From Rhynchopus euleeides (lineage: Eukaryota > Euglenozoa > Diplonemea > Diplonemida > Diplonemidae), in assembly GCA_963210315.1 (NCBI GenBank), contig OY723253.1, positions 868,001-932,000 on the forward strand: a stretch of 64,000 nucleotides of DNA, written 5' to 3'. Positions 19,830-30,316 of the stretch are shown in pieces (the stretch's first letter is position 1; every line of letters starts with the position of its first letter). The position numbers and the translations under genes were made by a program. The notes beneath the pieces are model-generated. The model searched no databases. It worked only from the letters and a program-made list of their open reading frames with translations, and was not told the origin of the DNA.

Positions 19830-21682
19830 GTCACAGATGTGCCCATCCCTTCTGTCCCGAGCCCGGTGCTTTCCGAAAGGAGCTGTGGCGGCTCCGAGGT
19901 CTGCACGGAACTGAGAGAGTTTCCGCGTGCAAGCTGTGGGTAGTGATGGTGGGGAAGCGACACAGAGTTTAAGACCAACACCCGGTGAAAAGAAGCAAGG
20001 GGCAGCACGGTGCTGCCGGGGGTAACACGCAACGCCGCTGCACCACTCGGCCTCTCTCGTTGCTGGCAAGGGTGGCATACCGACTGATGGGCTGACGGTG
20101 GTTGCTGCTGCGGCTGCTGCTGCTGCTGCTGGTACCACATCTGGGGAGAGGCGCTGTGGGTGGCAGACTGCGATGACTTCCGCGAAAGCGAGGATGCGTC
20201 AGACGTTGTCTGCATCAGCGACGGGATGCCACCAGAGTCGAAGGACGAACCGAGCGGCACAGGGGACGCCAGATCCGACGGGGCATTCGAATCCGCAAAG
20301 TACTGCCTGTGCTGCCCCAAGGAGTAGCCGTAGGACGACACGCTGGAAGCCACTGAAGACCCACTCTTCATGTCATCATCCCCGTACGGGTCGTGCCGGT
20401 AGGTGCGGCTGCCGTTGCTGTGGGCGCTGTGGGCATCCTCGCTCCCGGGAGGGTTCGAGTTGTTCCTCACCGGCCCACCCGCCCCCGCTTCCGGGACCTT
20501 CTCAGGCGCTGCTGTGATGGAAACCGACGGCACCTTTGCCGCGATACGCTTGCATTCCACCGACAGGATCTTCGTCTGCCCGGGGCAGGGGTCACTCCCC
20601 AGCACGTCGCTCCGCACCATCAGTGTCACACCCCCGTCGACAACGTGCGACCGCACTACCTCCGTCACATCAATCGTCGATGCTCCAGGAATACCGTACT
20701 CCGCATACAGCACATGCAAGTGGCTGTTGGGGGGCACGCTGAGGGTCTCGCCGTCTGTCGCATTCAAGATGTCGGGAGGCGCGCCGTCGGAGGTGCCGCC
20801 GTTGTGATGCGCACGCTTCTTCACAGGCACAGGGAGGCCTGAGGTCTTGGTGCTGGAGTAGGCCGCAAGCAGGCCGAGGAGGCGGAGAAACTCGTTCCTG
20901 CTCCCCGATACCACCTCTGCGACAATGGAGGACACGCCGGTTCCGGGCGCCTCAAGGTGGGTGCCGTCGAAAGACAGCGCGGCGACGGACGGCAGCATGA
21001 GCTTGTCCTCCTCCCACCACTCCAGCTGCCCCGTCGAGGTGATGCACAGCTTCTCCACCTTGTCCTGCCCGTTCTTGAAGGAGACAGGCTCGAGGCGGGA
21101 GTAGCGGTCCACCCGCTGCTTCTGCTTTTCCTTCCCATCAGCCAACACCTTGATGCGCGTCTGCGTGTCGACGTACCCCTCCGCAGCGTTGAAGTTAGCA
21201 TAGGTGAATATGCTGTCCGTCCCGTTCGAATCCAGGTACGTCGCAGGGAGGGACATGCCAAGGCACCGCTGCAGCTCGCGCAGCACCTTCAGCAGATCGT
21301 TGGGGTCGTTTGCAGCGGTTTTTGCGTCTGTCCTCTGCGAGAGCAGGATGTCCAGCTCTGTGGGGACCACCAGGAGGACGTGCTGTTCGGGCTCCTTTGT
21401 CAGCCCCATCTTCTTGCTGACCTCGATGACTTGCACGTAGGCATGCGTGATGGCACGCACCTTGATCACCCGCTGCACAGCCCCGCTGGTCGGGTCGCAG
21501 ACAAACACTTCATTTGGCGTCATGACAAGCGCCCGCTTCACATACTTCTTCTGGTTCGTTCTTGAGACTTCATTGACCAGTCTGCAGAAGTAGACATCAG
21601 GCAACGAACACCACTTCATGCTCGAAGGGGGCTGCACAGGCTTGATCGCCAGGCTGGGACGCTCATTGTCGGTTGCTGACAT
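19830..21682 (-). CDS. PH-like domain protein, 3' end not resolved
   Basis: Exon 1 is 20081-21682 (534 codons from MSATDNERPS) with a GTATGC donor. Exon 2 is 19830-19933 (LARGNSLSSVQ ... GMGTSVT), in phase, ending in a GTATGT donor. The N-terminal ~80 residues (YFCRLVNEVSRTNQKKYVKR ... VQRVIKVRAITHAYV) have the pattern of a PH/myosin-tail-like lipid-binding domain; a second weaker match may lie near residues 215-290. The remainder is Ser/Pro-rich with a polyQ stretch encoded by CTG repeats near 20105-20130. No terminal exon could be placed between 19829 and the transposase gene. The next in-phase acceptor near 19558 would run into that gene's frame, so the real end is uncertain. Function unknown. 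Confidence 0.6.
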
Positions 21683-23542
21683 TTTTCCACCACTTTTGGG
21701 AAGAGGACCCGCGGGGTGTGCTAGAAGGGGGGGAAGCGCGCGCGCGCGCGCGAGCTCGGAGGGGAAAAGCGCTGCGCGGGCCTAGTTCAATAGGTCTGTC
21801 CTGGCCAAACCCTGGCTCCTCCCCTCCCGCCCCCCGGCTGGCTCGCCCCTCCCCTACGGGGAAGCCGAAACAGGCCCACACGCAAGTCCGCTCACCCGGT
21901 GTGCGACTCGGTCACCCGCAAGCAAGGGGTGGGATCGCTGTGTATTTTGCAGTGCACTGCACTGTCTGCCGGGATAGTGTGTGTCGGGAACAGTGAGGCA
22001 GGGCAGTCGAACAGAGAAGCAGAGCAAGACATGCATGTGGCGGAGTGTGCTGTCGGTAGGGTGTGGGGGGGGGGGGGGGGGGTCACTATTGAAATGGGAG
22101 GCACACAACCCACCCGGCCCCAGAAAGGCAGAAAAACGCAACCCCAAAACAGCAAGGGCGGGGGGGGTGGGGTGGGGTAGGGGAGGAGGCCATTCAGAAA
22201 CTGGTCTATCGCGGAGGAACGTCCTGCAACCCCGCGCAATGCCGCTGTCCCCCCACGCCCCGAACTTAGTATAGCAGCACCCTTCCTAAGCAGCTCTGTA
22301 ACTAACTCGCACGCTGTTGCTGGTACCATCCCAGCTGAGACACTCACCTATCTGGGACCCACCATCCCCACACAGAGCTGCCTGGGCAGCACCCGGTAGG
22401 CCCCCCACCTGCACTGTTTCGCTTCCCCTCTCTGCCCTCCGGTACGCAACATAGTGACAGAAACGCAAAGGGGTGTGCAGAACCTCACGCAAGCAAGGGG
22501 GTTCTCGCGGCACAGCTGCGCCCTTTCGTGTGTTGTGCTGTGCCGCTGCCACGGACGCCCTGTGTGCCCTGATAGCCGTGCCGTGGATGCATGTGCTTCC
22601 TCTTTCCCCCTATTCAGGCACCACATCATTTCGTTTTATCATTGCATTCCGGGTTATTTCACACAGGGGGGAGCGTATGCGTGTGGGGGCACAGATGGGC
22701 GGCTGGCACTCAGGGTGTTGGCATGATGGCAGGCCCAGGTGAGTGACGACACCTCCCTTAAGCGAGTCAGTGCGGATGCAGGCACCGTTGGCTGTGATAA
22801 AGGGTATTGTGACTCTGGGGTCCTGTTTGCCACACCTTCACCTTGTGGCGCACGTTCAAATTCTATCAGAGGGAGTCTTCGTGTCCGTCGTATTCAGTGC
22901 TGGGTCCAGCGGACGTGTAGCAGTTCTGAAACGAAAAAGTGTGTCCGAATTTGAGGGAACGAATCACATGAGCCTGAGATGAAGTGGTGCAAGAACTCCA
23001 AAATATAACTGCCTTTAGGGCACCCCCGACCCCCGACCCCCCCCCCCCCCTTATAAAATGGAATAGCCTACCAACTCGTCGAATTACCGACGAGCCGGGA
23101 CACACACGCACACCCCTCCCCCACACCCCTCCCGGGCCGGAATCTAAACCCAGCCCGGTTTGGGGAGGAACATCGAACCCCTCTCCGGTGCAAACACCCC
23201 AAAAAAACATCCCCCAAAATCATAACCAGGAGCCTCTGGAGTGGGGGGGGAGAATGTAAAGATTGCATGGATGTGAGGTGTTCGAGACACCGGAACAAAC
23301 AGCGCCCCCACAATCACACCATCAAGACAAATGCGGGATGTGCCGGAACAACGGGAGTGGGCCTTCGATGCAGACGCCATTTCAAGACCAGGCCAAAATC
23401 TGACGAGCACGTGGAGAGCTGCTCGCTCTATTGTAAAGAAATGCGCTCCCCTGATTTTGGCACGAGCCTTGCTTGTTCTGCTGCAGCAATGATCCCCTCC
23501 CGCCCAAGCCAACCCCCACCCCCCCCCCCCCCCGGAACCCCA
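21683..23542. other. Intergenic stretch with G/C tracts
   Basis: Contains an (GC)n run near 21737-21752, G runs at 22065-22082 and around 22160, C runs at 23037-23050 and 23519-23533, and the dispersed repeat at 22915-22998. No gene is supported. Confidence 0.6.
22915..22998 (+). repeat. Direct dispersed repeat, partner at 10940-11015
   Basis: Second copy of the segment ending in the shared 20-mer GAGATGAAGTGGTGCAAGAA. It is followed by a 14-C tract at 23037-23050. Confidence 0.7.
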
Positions 23543-23856
23543 TACACCACGGACTAGTCGCCCGGACGACTAGTCGGGACGACGGGTGAAATGACGACGG
23601 GTGAAACGACGGGTGGCACCCGTCGACTCGACGGGTGGACCCGTCGAGTCGACGGGTGGCACCCGTCGGCACGACGGGTGAACCTGCTGAAACGACGGGT
23701 GTTCCAGCCATTTCCTGTTGATATGGGCCAATTTCCATTGAAAACTAGGGGAGTACCTTGCATGGCATCAGGTTATTTTTCACGCCGAGCTATCTTCCCT
23801 GCACAGACCCACCCCCCCATTACTTTCCATTTACAATTCCTAGTTGGTGAAGGGGC
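23543..23856 (+). repeat. Left terminal inverted repeat
   Basis: About nine CGACGGGTG / CACCCGTCG units in both orientations between 23575 and 23705, then unique sequence ending CAATTCCTAGTTGGTGA-GGGGC. It pairs with 26227-26518. Confidence 0.9.
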
Positions 23857-24063
23857 TGCCCACCGGTGGACCACCAGGAGGGGGGTGAGCCATCCAGGTG
23901 GGCAGGGGGCCTGGGGGTGGGGCCTCACAACAACTCCCTCCCACGACGTCACTCCGCTCTCGAGGACAAACAAAATCACCTACGTACCTGAACTGCCAAA
24001 CACCCCCCCCCCCTCACTTACGGGTGCGCGGATCTCATGTGCTCGTCGCGCTTTACAGTGGCT

Positions 24064-25962
24064 TTAAAGAGCTCGAAACAAACACAGCAACGCTTTTGTG
24101 TCAGCACGCGCGAATGGTGACTGAGGTAGTGCTGGCTCAGTCCCTTCGGTTGTCCGTTTGCCGCACTCCTGGCATGTGACAGTGCAGGTCTGACACGGCG
24201 CGTTGTTTTGTGGCCGATGTGCAGCATCATAATGCGCAAACAGTGCTTCTCTCGTGTGGGCAACTTTGGAGCACACAATGCAGATATGCTGCTGCACAGG
24301 CACTGTACCGGATGGCGTTGGTTCTGGCACTTCTGGCACATCCTCGCTGTTGCCCCAGGATTTGGACTTGCAGATGCATGCGAGCAGCGTTGCCTTTGGA
24401 GTGGTGTTTTCCGGGTCGCCCAGAAATTGTTGGCCCCATCGCCCCCTTTTTGTGACGTGAGATCCAAGGCCGAGGGACTCGAGTCTCCGCTGCAGTGCTG
24501 CCGTTGCTCCCTTCCAACAAGCGTTCCTCGCAGTGACACGGCGGCAAAGCTTTATCGCGCCGAACTTCAGGAGGGTCGGTTGGTCCAGCAGGCCGCACCC
24601 CTTGCCTTTGGTCCTCTGCATTTCGAAGAGCAGCAGGTCCCGTTCGGCGGTCTGCTGCGATGTCACCCTCAGGGCATGGCGTTTGGAGACGCCATTCCCC
24701 CTCTCCAGTTCCTCGTCACTCAGGGCGAGGGGGTGTGCATCTTCTGGATCAAACCAGTGGCTCATCGAATGGATATATGTAACACCACGCCCCTCGGATG
24801 TTCTCCCAGGTGACACCCACTCCAGGACAAACACAAGGATGTGCATTGCGATGAGCGAGAAGATGAACTCTTTCGCGCACTTTCCCTCCTGGTGGTACTT
24901 GATGGGGATGTCGTTGTAGCGGAAATGCACAAGCATTTCCATTGCAATACAGAGTAGATGCTGCACCCCCTTCGTCTTGGCAATGGTGAGTAAGCGACTC
25001 AGAACATCTCTGACCTGGTTTCTCGTCATGTTGGAACACGTTGAGCTGCCAAGGACAGCCTTCTGCACGGCAGGTCCATCAGGCAAGATCTCTGCGAGTA
25101 TTGCGATGAACCCGTTTATGTCGTGCAGGGGGGGTGTGATCGTGTACGCTGTGGAGGTGAACACCCCTGCGTACAGGCTCCCAAACCCAGCTTCATGAAG
25201 TTCCTGGATGCTAGCCCTGTGGCAGGCGTGGAGCTGTTTCAACCAGTCATTTCGTGGTGTGGTACAAAACGCGCTCCTGTGCGAAGATGACCCCATCTTA
25301 CTAAATGCCGACCACAGCTCAAGATGGTCCCCTGCTACCCTAAGCAGGCGAGCCGAAACATCACGTTCGCCTTTTCAAAAACCCCTCTCTGCACTCTTGC
25401 GATTTGCTTCAGGAAGTTGAACGTGAACCACGTTCTGTACTCATCCTTCTGCTAATCGGCAACTGTCACCAACCGTGTTGCGAAGGCACCGTCGAAAATG
25501 CCTACGGCCAGCCTGCTCTGCTGGGTCTTCTGTGCCTGTTTCTTCTCCGCCTCGTACAGCTTCACCATAGCTGCAGTGCGCGGGGCAGGCGTCGGCCATC
25601 TCCTTGAGCCCTGTCGGGTGGTCCTTCCCGTTGCTCTTCCGGAGGCCCAACCCGACAAACTCGATGTCTGACCCGCTATTGACACGGGCAGCGTACATCG
25701 TGCGACCATCCTTCGCGGTCGACTTGCTGATCACCCCACCCCCCAGCTTCTCATACTTTTTGTACAGGGCAAGACTGATGATGGGATCAGTCGACTTGAT
25801 GGTAGTATCCGCCAGCTTGCCGAGAAGCTGCTTCAGGGCCATGTGGCTCAACCCATCAGCATCACGCTCGACAACATACGTGTTGATCCAAGCACGTACA
25901 AACACCGTCATGTCCACAGCGCTGGCGAGGGCCTGCGCTGCAGTACGCTTTGCCGCTGGCAT
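24064..25962 (-). pseudogene. Decayed transposon gene with C-terminal C2H2 zinc fingers
   Basis: Starts at ATG 25962 (MPAAKRTAAQALAS) and is open to about 25575, where the protein-like frame shifts by one base (to VKLYEAEKKQAQKT). That frame meets an in-frame TAG near 25455 but reads on sensibly (DEYRTWFTFNFLKQIARVQ). A second frame change near 25350 leads to ERDVSARLLRVAGDHLELW, then an uninterrupted 410-codon stretch from 25296 to the stop at 24064. The distal part contains a C2H2-like finger (CIVCSKVAHTREALFAHYDAAH) and further Cys pairs. I read this as one ~600-residue gene broken by two frameshifts and a stop; a two-gene layout with a functional 410-residue protein is the alternative. 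No known transposase signature is recognised. Confidence 0.6.
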
Positions 25963-26226
25963 TGATTGGTGTGGCTCGTCTGGGTGGCCTGGGTGGTGAT
26001 GATAGTATCTTGGGGTATCTTGGCCTGGGTGGTGATGAGGGTACGGTATCTTGGAGGCTGCCTTGTGGGTTGTGCAAGGGTTGGGGGCTGGGGCGAAAAT
26101 TTGCCTGGCAGAAAAGTGATCACCTTCATGAAGTAGGTTGCTCTGTCAAACTGACACAGTTTGTCAGAGTCAAGATCCCTCGAACAATGAAAATCCACGA
26201 GAACAGCCGTCGCACATGCACTTGAG

Positions 26227-26518
26227 GCCCCATCACCAACTAGGAATTGTAAATGGAAAGTAATGGGGGGTGGGTCTGTGCAGGGAAGATAGTTCGGCGT
26301 GAAAAATAACCTGATGCCATGCAAGGTACTCCCCTAGTTTTCAATTGAAATTGGCCCATATCAACAGGAAATGGGTGGAACACCCGTCGTTTCAGCAGGT
26401 TCACCCGTCGTGCCGACGGGTGCCACCCGTCGAGTCGACGGGTGCCGCCTGTCGAGTTTTCACCCGTCGTCCCGACTAGTCGACCCCACCCGTCACTGCC
26501 CGACTAGTCCGTGGTGTA
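26227..26518 (-). repeat. Right terminal inverted repeat
   Basis: Reverse complement of the left repeat and about 22 bp shorter, the difference lying in the CGACGGGTG array. The unique inner portion is almost identical between the two copies. Confidence 0.9.
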
Positions 26519-26523
26519 CCCCA

Positions 26524-26895
26524 TACCCACGCACCGCATCCCTTGGGGCTTCTAATTAACCATCGCAGGAATATCCAGGCACAGATAGCCATTTTACTTG
26601 GGACCAACCTAAGCCTGACATACAAGGATGGCCAACACTAATGCTGAACCTCTTTGTCGCTGCACTTCCGGCAGGCGGGCAGGCAAGATGAAATGAAGGC
26701 AAGGCGCGGCCCCGAGGGGTGGTGCCTGGGCTGGGGGGTGGGCGCGAGGTTACAAGAGAGTGGCCAAAAACTGCACCGGGGCACTGCGCCCTCACACGAC
26801 CATAGCCAACAGCTGGCATCTGCATTCTAGCAGAAATCGGGTTGGCAGGCTCAGCAGTGGAGGACTAGATACGGAATCACGAAATCACGGCTTCT
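26524..26895. other. Short intergenic region downstream of Miro
   Basis: Between the transposon's right target duplication and the Miro stop codon there is nothing recognisable. This is probably the 3' untranslated region of the Miro gene plus spacer. Confidence 0.4.
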
Positions 26896-29399
26896 CTACT
26901 GCATGCGAGGGCGGCGCACTGCCATGACAGCAGCAGCGATAGATGCGATGGTCACAGTGCTGCAGAGCGTGATCTTCGTGATGCGGCAGCACAGCGATGA
27001 TTGTTCTGCGGGGCGGGTGGGGGGGCGGGTGGGGTTGCGATGCAGAAAAGAGGTGGTGTGTGCGGGAAGGCGAAACACATCAGCACGAATTTTGAATGCT
27101 AAGAGCATGATGACATACCGCGCCCAATGTGATCCTCGGGGTATTTGCACAGCATGCTAATGCTGAGGGGCAGGTCTTCCACGTCATTTGCCTGCAGATA
27201 GGAACAGTGGGTGGATGAGGATGTGGCATGGCATAAAGGGAAGCTATCTGTGTGTCCCTGTCCCTGTACCTCCCACACACTGTCTCGTGGCATGACAACA
27301 AGCCAATCACCCGGACCCACAACAAGAGACTGCGGCGGCAAATGCATCGCCACCTAACCCAACGGCAACTCACTCTGCCCCACCACATCCAGCAAGACAT
27401 ACCTCCTGGAGGGACTTGGGAGGGAAGCACGACACCATGGCCGGGGGCCAGCACAGGCCCCTGTTGAGCGCAAACTCGTTCGGCTGCATGTGGTACTCCT
27501 GGTCCTGCAGACTGCACAGGCCGTCACCGAGGAGGTCCACCTTCGTCATCAGGAGCAGCATCTGCAGGGGAAGCGGGCAATGCAGCGGTGAGGCAAGGGG
27601 GTCGTGGAGGGGTATATGTGTAGCCTCTGGCTGCCTGTTTGTTGCCTCTACTGCTAAACCCACCGCTGGTGTGCAGTGTGCTGCTCCGGCTGCACATGTG
27701 TTCCGAGTCTGGTGTACGTACTGTGCGCGAATAGGGCCGCTGTGCACATACCGGAATCTTGTGATTTTTGAGAAGCGCGTACTTCTCCCCGACATAGCTG
27801 AAGCTGTAGACGTCATCCCCGTCGTAGCAGAGCAGCACGGCGTCAATGTGAGACATGAACCGCGGATCGTCCAGCAGCGCCGCCACATCCTTGTCGGGGA
27901 TCTCGTGGAGCTGCAAGGCGGTGTGGTGATATGGTGGCAAGCACAGCCGTGTGTGTGTGTGTGTGAACGGAATGGAGGGGCTACATTGCATGTGATGCAT
28001 AGTGTGCTCGGCATACCACAAGGTCGAACTTCTCGTTATCACCGACGTTCTTCTGCGGGACCAGTGTGATGGAGTGGTCCCGCGTCTCGGTGTAGGGGTC
28101 CTCAGGCGACGCAACAACGTCGACCAGGCGCTTCCGCAGGCACGTCTTCCCGCAGCGCGGGGACCCCAGCATGAGGCACTGCAGGATGTTGGGCAGGTCC
28201 TTCTCGCTCTCGCGGAACTCACGCTTCTTTTTCTTCACGAACAGCATGTTCGGGTCCTCTGTGAAGCCCCAGCACCGCACGAACACTATGAGGTACTGGT
28301 ACTTCCGCACGGTGATAAACCGCCACGAAGAGATGAAGGATTCGACGGAGTACTCTGCAGGCTCACCACGGCTGCCAGGCAGGCCGTGCACGTCTGCCCA
28401 CGGCGGCTCCCCTGCCGCGCTGTACTGCGTCGAGGGGGTGAACCGCCACAGGGACTTGGGAGATGCAAACTTCTCTTCGTAGACGGAGCGGAGGAACTGC
28501 GCGCCCGCGTAGCTGAGCTGGAGCATGTCGCGCTGAGGGTCGATGCGCACGCTCTTCAGGTCGTCCTGCACCCAGGCATGCCCGTTCCGCTCGATCCCGC
28601 TCTCCTCCAGCGCATTCCAGAGGCCCTTCACGTTGTCCCAGTAGTCGGGGGAGTCGCAGTCGCTGAGCCACTGCTCGCACAGCGCCATCCACGCATAGTG
28701 CGTCACATGCCCCTGCTCGGAGAGGAAGTTGTCGATGCCCAGCTCCTCCTGCTGCTCCCGGATCAGCCCCACCGTCTCGCGCACACCGTCCATGGTGGTG
28801 TCGGGGCCACGCACGGCACGGAGGAGGTTCAGCAGCTCCTTCTCGTTCAGCGTCTCGTCGATGTCTGCGTCGTAATACCAGAAGAGGCGCTGCAGGGCAC
28901 GCCACCCCACCGCAGTGAAGTTGGCCTCCGGACGGTCCCACAGGACGTGCACCGGGTATGTCGACCCGTAGTACAGTGTCCACAGCAGCCCGATGGTGTC
29001 GTCGCTGGAGGTGGCGAAGATGCCGAGGAACCACCGCGACCTGTCGAAGGCCTCCTCGATGGTGTCGGTGGCGAAGGCCTCCGTGACGATGACGGCAAAG
29101 GGTGGCTGCTTCGCCTTCATCGCCTCCTGCGCGGCTGCCACCTCCTGCGCCTCCTGCTCGCTCTCAACAGCGTAGACGATCACATCTGTGTGCGCAGGGA
29201 GGCTGGCAAGGCTGTTCGCAAGGCGGCTGCCCACAACAAGCTCAACTTCGATGTTTGTGCTCTCGCCTGTGTCGAATTCGACTGTCCCAACGAAGCCAGG
29301 CTTATTCTCTTCGCGTGCCTGCACATCCGAGATGCCTTCTGCAAGCTGCTGGCACACAGGGTCGACTGTCTCACGTGTACCGACGACGCTGACGAGCAT
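26896..29399 (-). CDS. Miro, mitochondrial Rho GTPase (5 exons)
   Basis: Exons 28017-29399, 27752-27910, 27403-27561, 27119-27191 and 26896-27005 join in frame to 627 residues, the usual Miro length. Donors are GTATGC then three GTATGT; acceptors are CAG. Domain order: degenerate N-terminal GTPase (1-~115); EF-hand 1 with loop DADIDETLNEKE at 177-188; a degenerate second EF-hand near 305-325 followed by the typical SLWRF...PPW and SFISSW elements; a C-terminal GTPase with P-loop GSPRCGKT at 412-419 and TKVD at 520-523; and a hydrophobic C-terminal anchor (STVTIASIAAAVMAV) with a basic tail. Miro anchors in the mitochondrial outer membrane and links mitochondria to motors and ER contacts. The N-terminal domain lacks a P-loop GKT/S and an NKxD motif. 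Confidence 0.93.
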
Positions 29400-30316
29400 C
29401 TTGCGGACTCGCGCCCTTCAAGGCGCGTGTGCTCCTGCAGGGACTGGCTTGTGAGGGGTAGCAAAACTATCAACGGATATCGGAGATATGCTGTACAAGG
29501 CGGATCAATGCACAATGGGAGGGTGTGTAGCAGTTGTGTGTCAGTGGCCTGGTGTCACACAAATCTCTCCTTGACACTGCACCGTGCTGAGCCTGAGGAG
29601 CCTCTTGGAGGACATAGGCGACTGTGTCCAGGCCTGGCACCCCCTGAGGGCGGGTGGGCACATCGAAGTGGGCACCATCCGCAAAGGAGGGTGGGTACAG
29701 CTGCAGAGCGGCAAGTAAACAGGACAAGCAAGACATCAAGAGGAACAAGAGGGTGGCACCAATGCACGCCCTGCAGCGGACTTCTCGCTGCGGCTGTGTT
29801 CTCTGCATTTTTGCATTGGCCGGGTTCTGGCTTGCCGCTGCAGGTGGGCACGGTGCGTCTGTTCAAATGCACAGGCTGGTTCGTGTGCCGTGCGTGATAA
29901 TGTGTTTGTTGTGGTGTGCGGCAGTGGTGTACAGCCCCAATGGCCACACAGAAGGAGGGAAACCCCTCAACTCGGTGAAGAAACAAGTTGTGTGAAGCAA
30001 AGATAAGCAAGGAAATACGCCGCAAGTATGGAAACCTGACGGGATATAAAACGGGATCCTCACCTGGAGGCCCCGTGGTGAAATACAGAGATGCAAGTCA
30101 CAGACCCAAGTCTGACAAGAGGAGGAAGAAGTCCAACTCCAACTATCATGAGCTGGAGAGCTGTCGCGATGCGCAGCACTGCAGCATGCATGGCGCTGGT
30201 TCTATAGGTCCACAAAATCAATAATTATGAAGCCGTGGCGGAGGGAGAAGAGGAAGGTGACAGGAGGGGAAGGGGAGGGAGAAGGCAATGGGCAGGCACA
30301 GGCACCACCCTCCACC
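29400..30316. other. Intergenic stretch between the Miro start and the peroxidase stop
   Basis: No domain-bearing frame on either strand. It presumably contains the Miro 5' leader/promoter and the peroxidase 3' untranslated region; no clear promoter motif was found. Confidence 0.5.

Larger units (their letters stand above)
23543..26518. mobile_element. ~2976-bp DNA transposon with long TIRs and a CCCCA target-site duplication
   Basis: The ends TACACCACGGACTAGTCG (23543) and its reverse complement (to 26518) are flanked on both sides by CCCCA (23538-23542 and 26519-26523). TIRs are 23543-23856 (314 bp) and 26227-26518 (292 bp), nearly identical after the first ~60 bp. Their outer parts are packed with CGACGGGTG / CACCCGTCG units and ACTAGTCG palindromes; their inner parts are unique sequence. 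The element carries one decayed gene on the minus strand. I do not recognise a DDE catalytic core, so the superfamily is unassigned; the 5-bp duplication and long TIRs would need matching to a known group. Confidence 0.9.

Noticed and set aside
23575..23705. CRISPR-like appearance of the CGACGGGTG units
   Set aside because: Units occur in both orientations with irregular, very short spacing inside a transposon TIR; there are no regular spacers and the genome is eukaryotic.
28002..29897. Long plus-strand open frame opposite Miro
   Set aside because: It is antisense to strongly supported Miro coding sequence, has no domain, and is explained by GC-rich codon composition. The same holds for plus-strand frames opposite the peroxidase, enolase, Hsp70 and retrotransposon.
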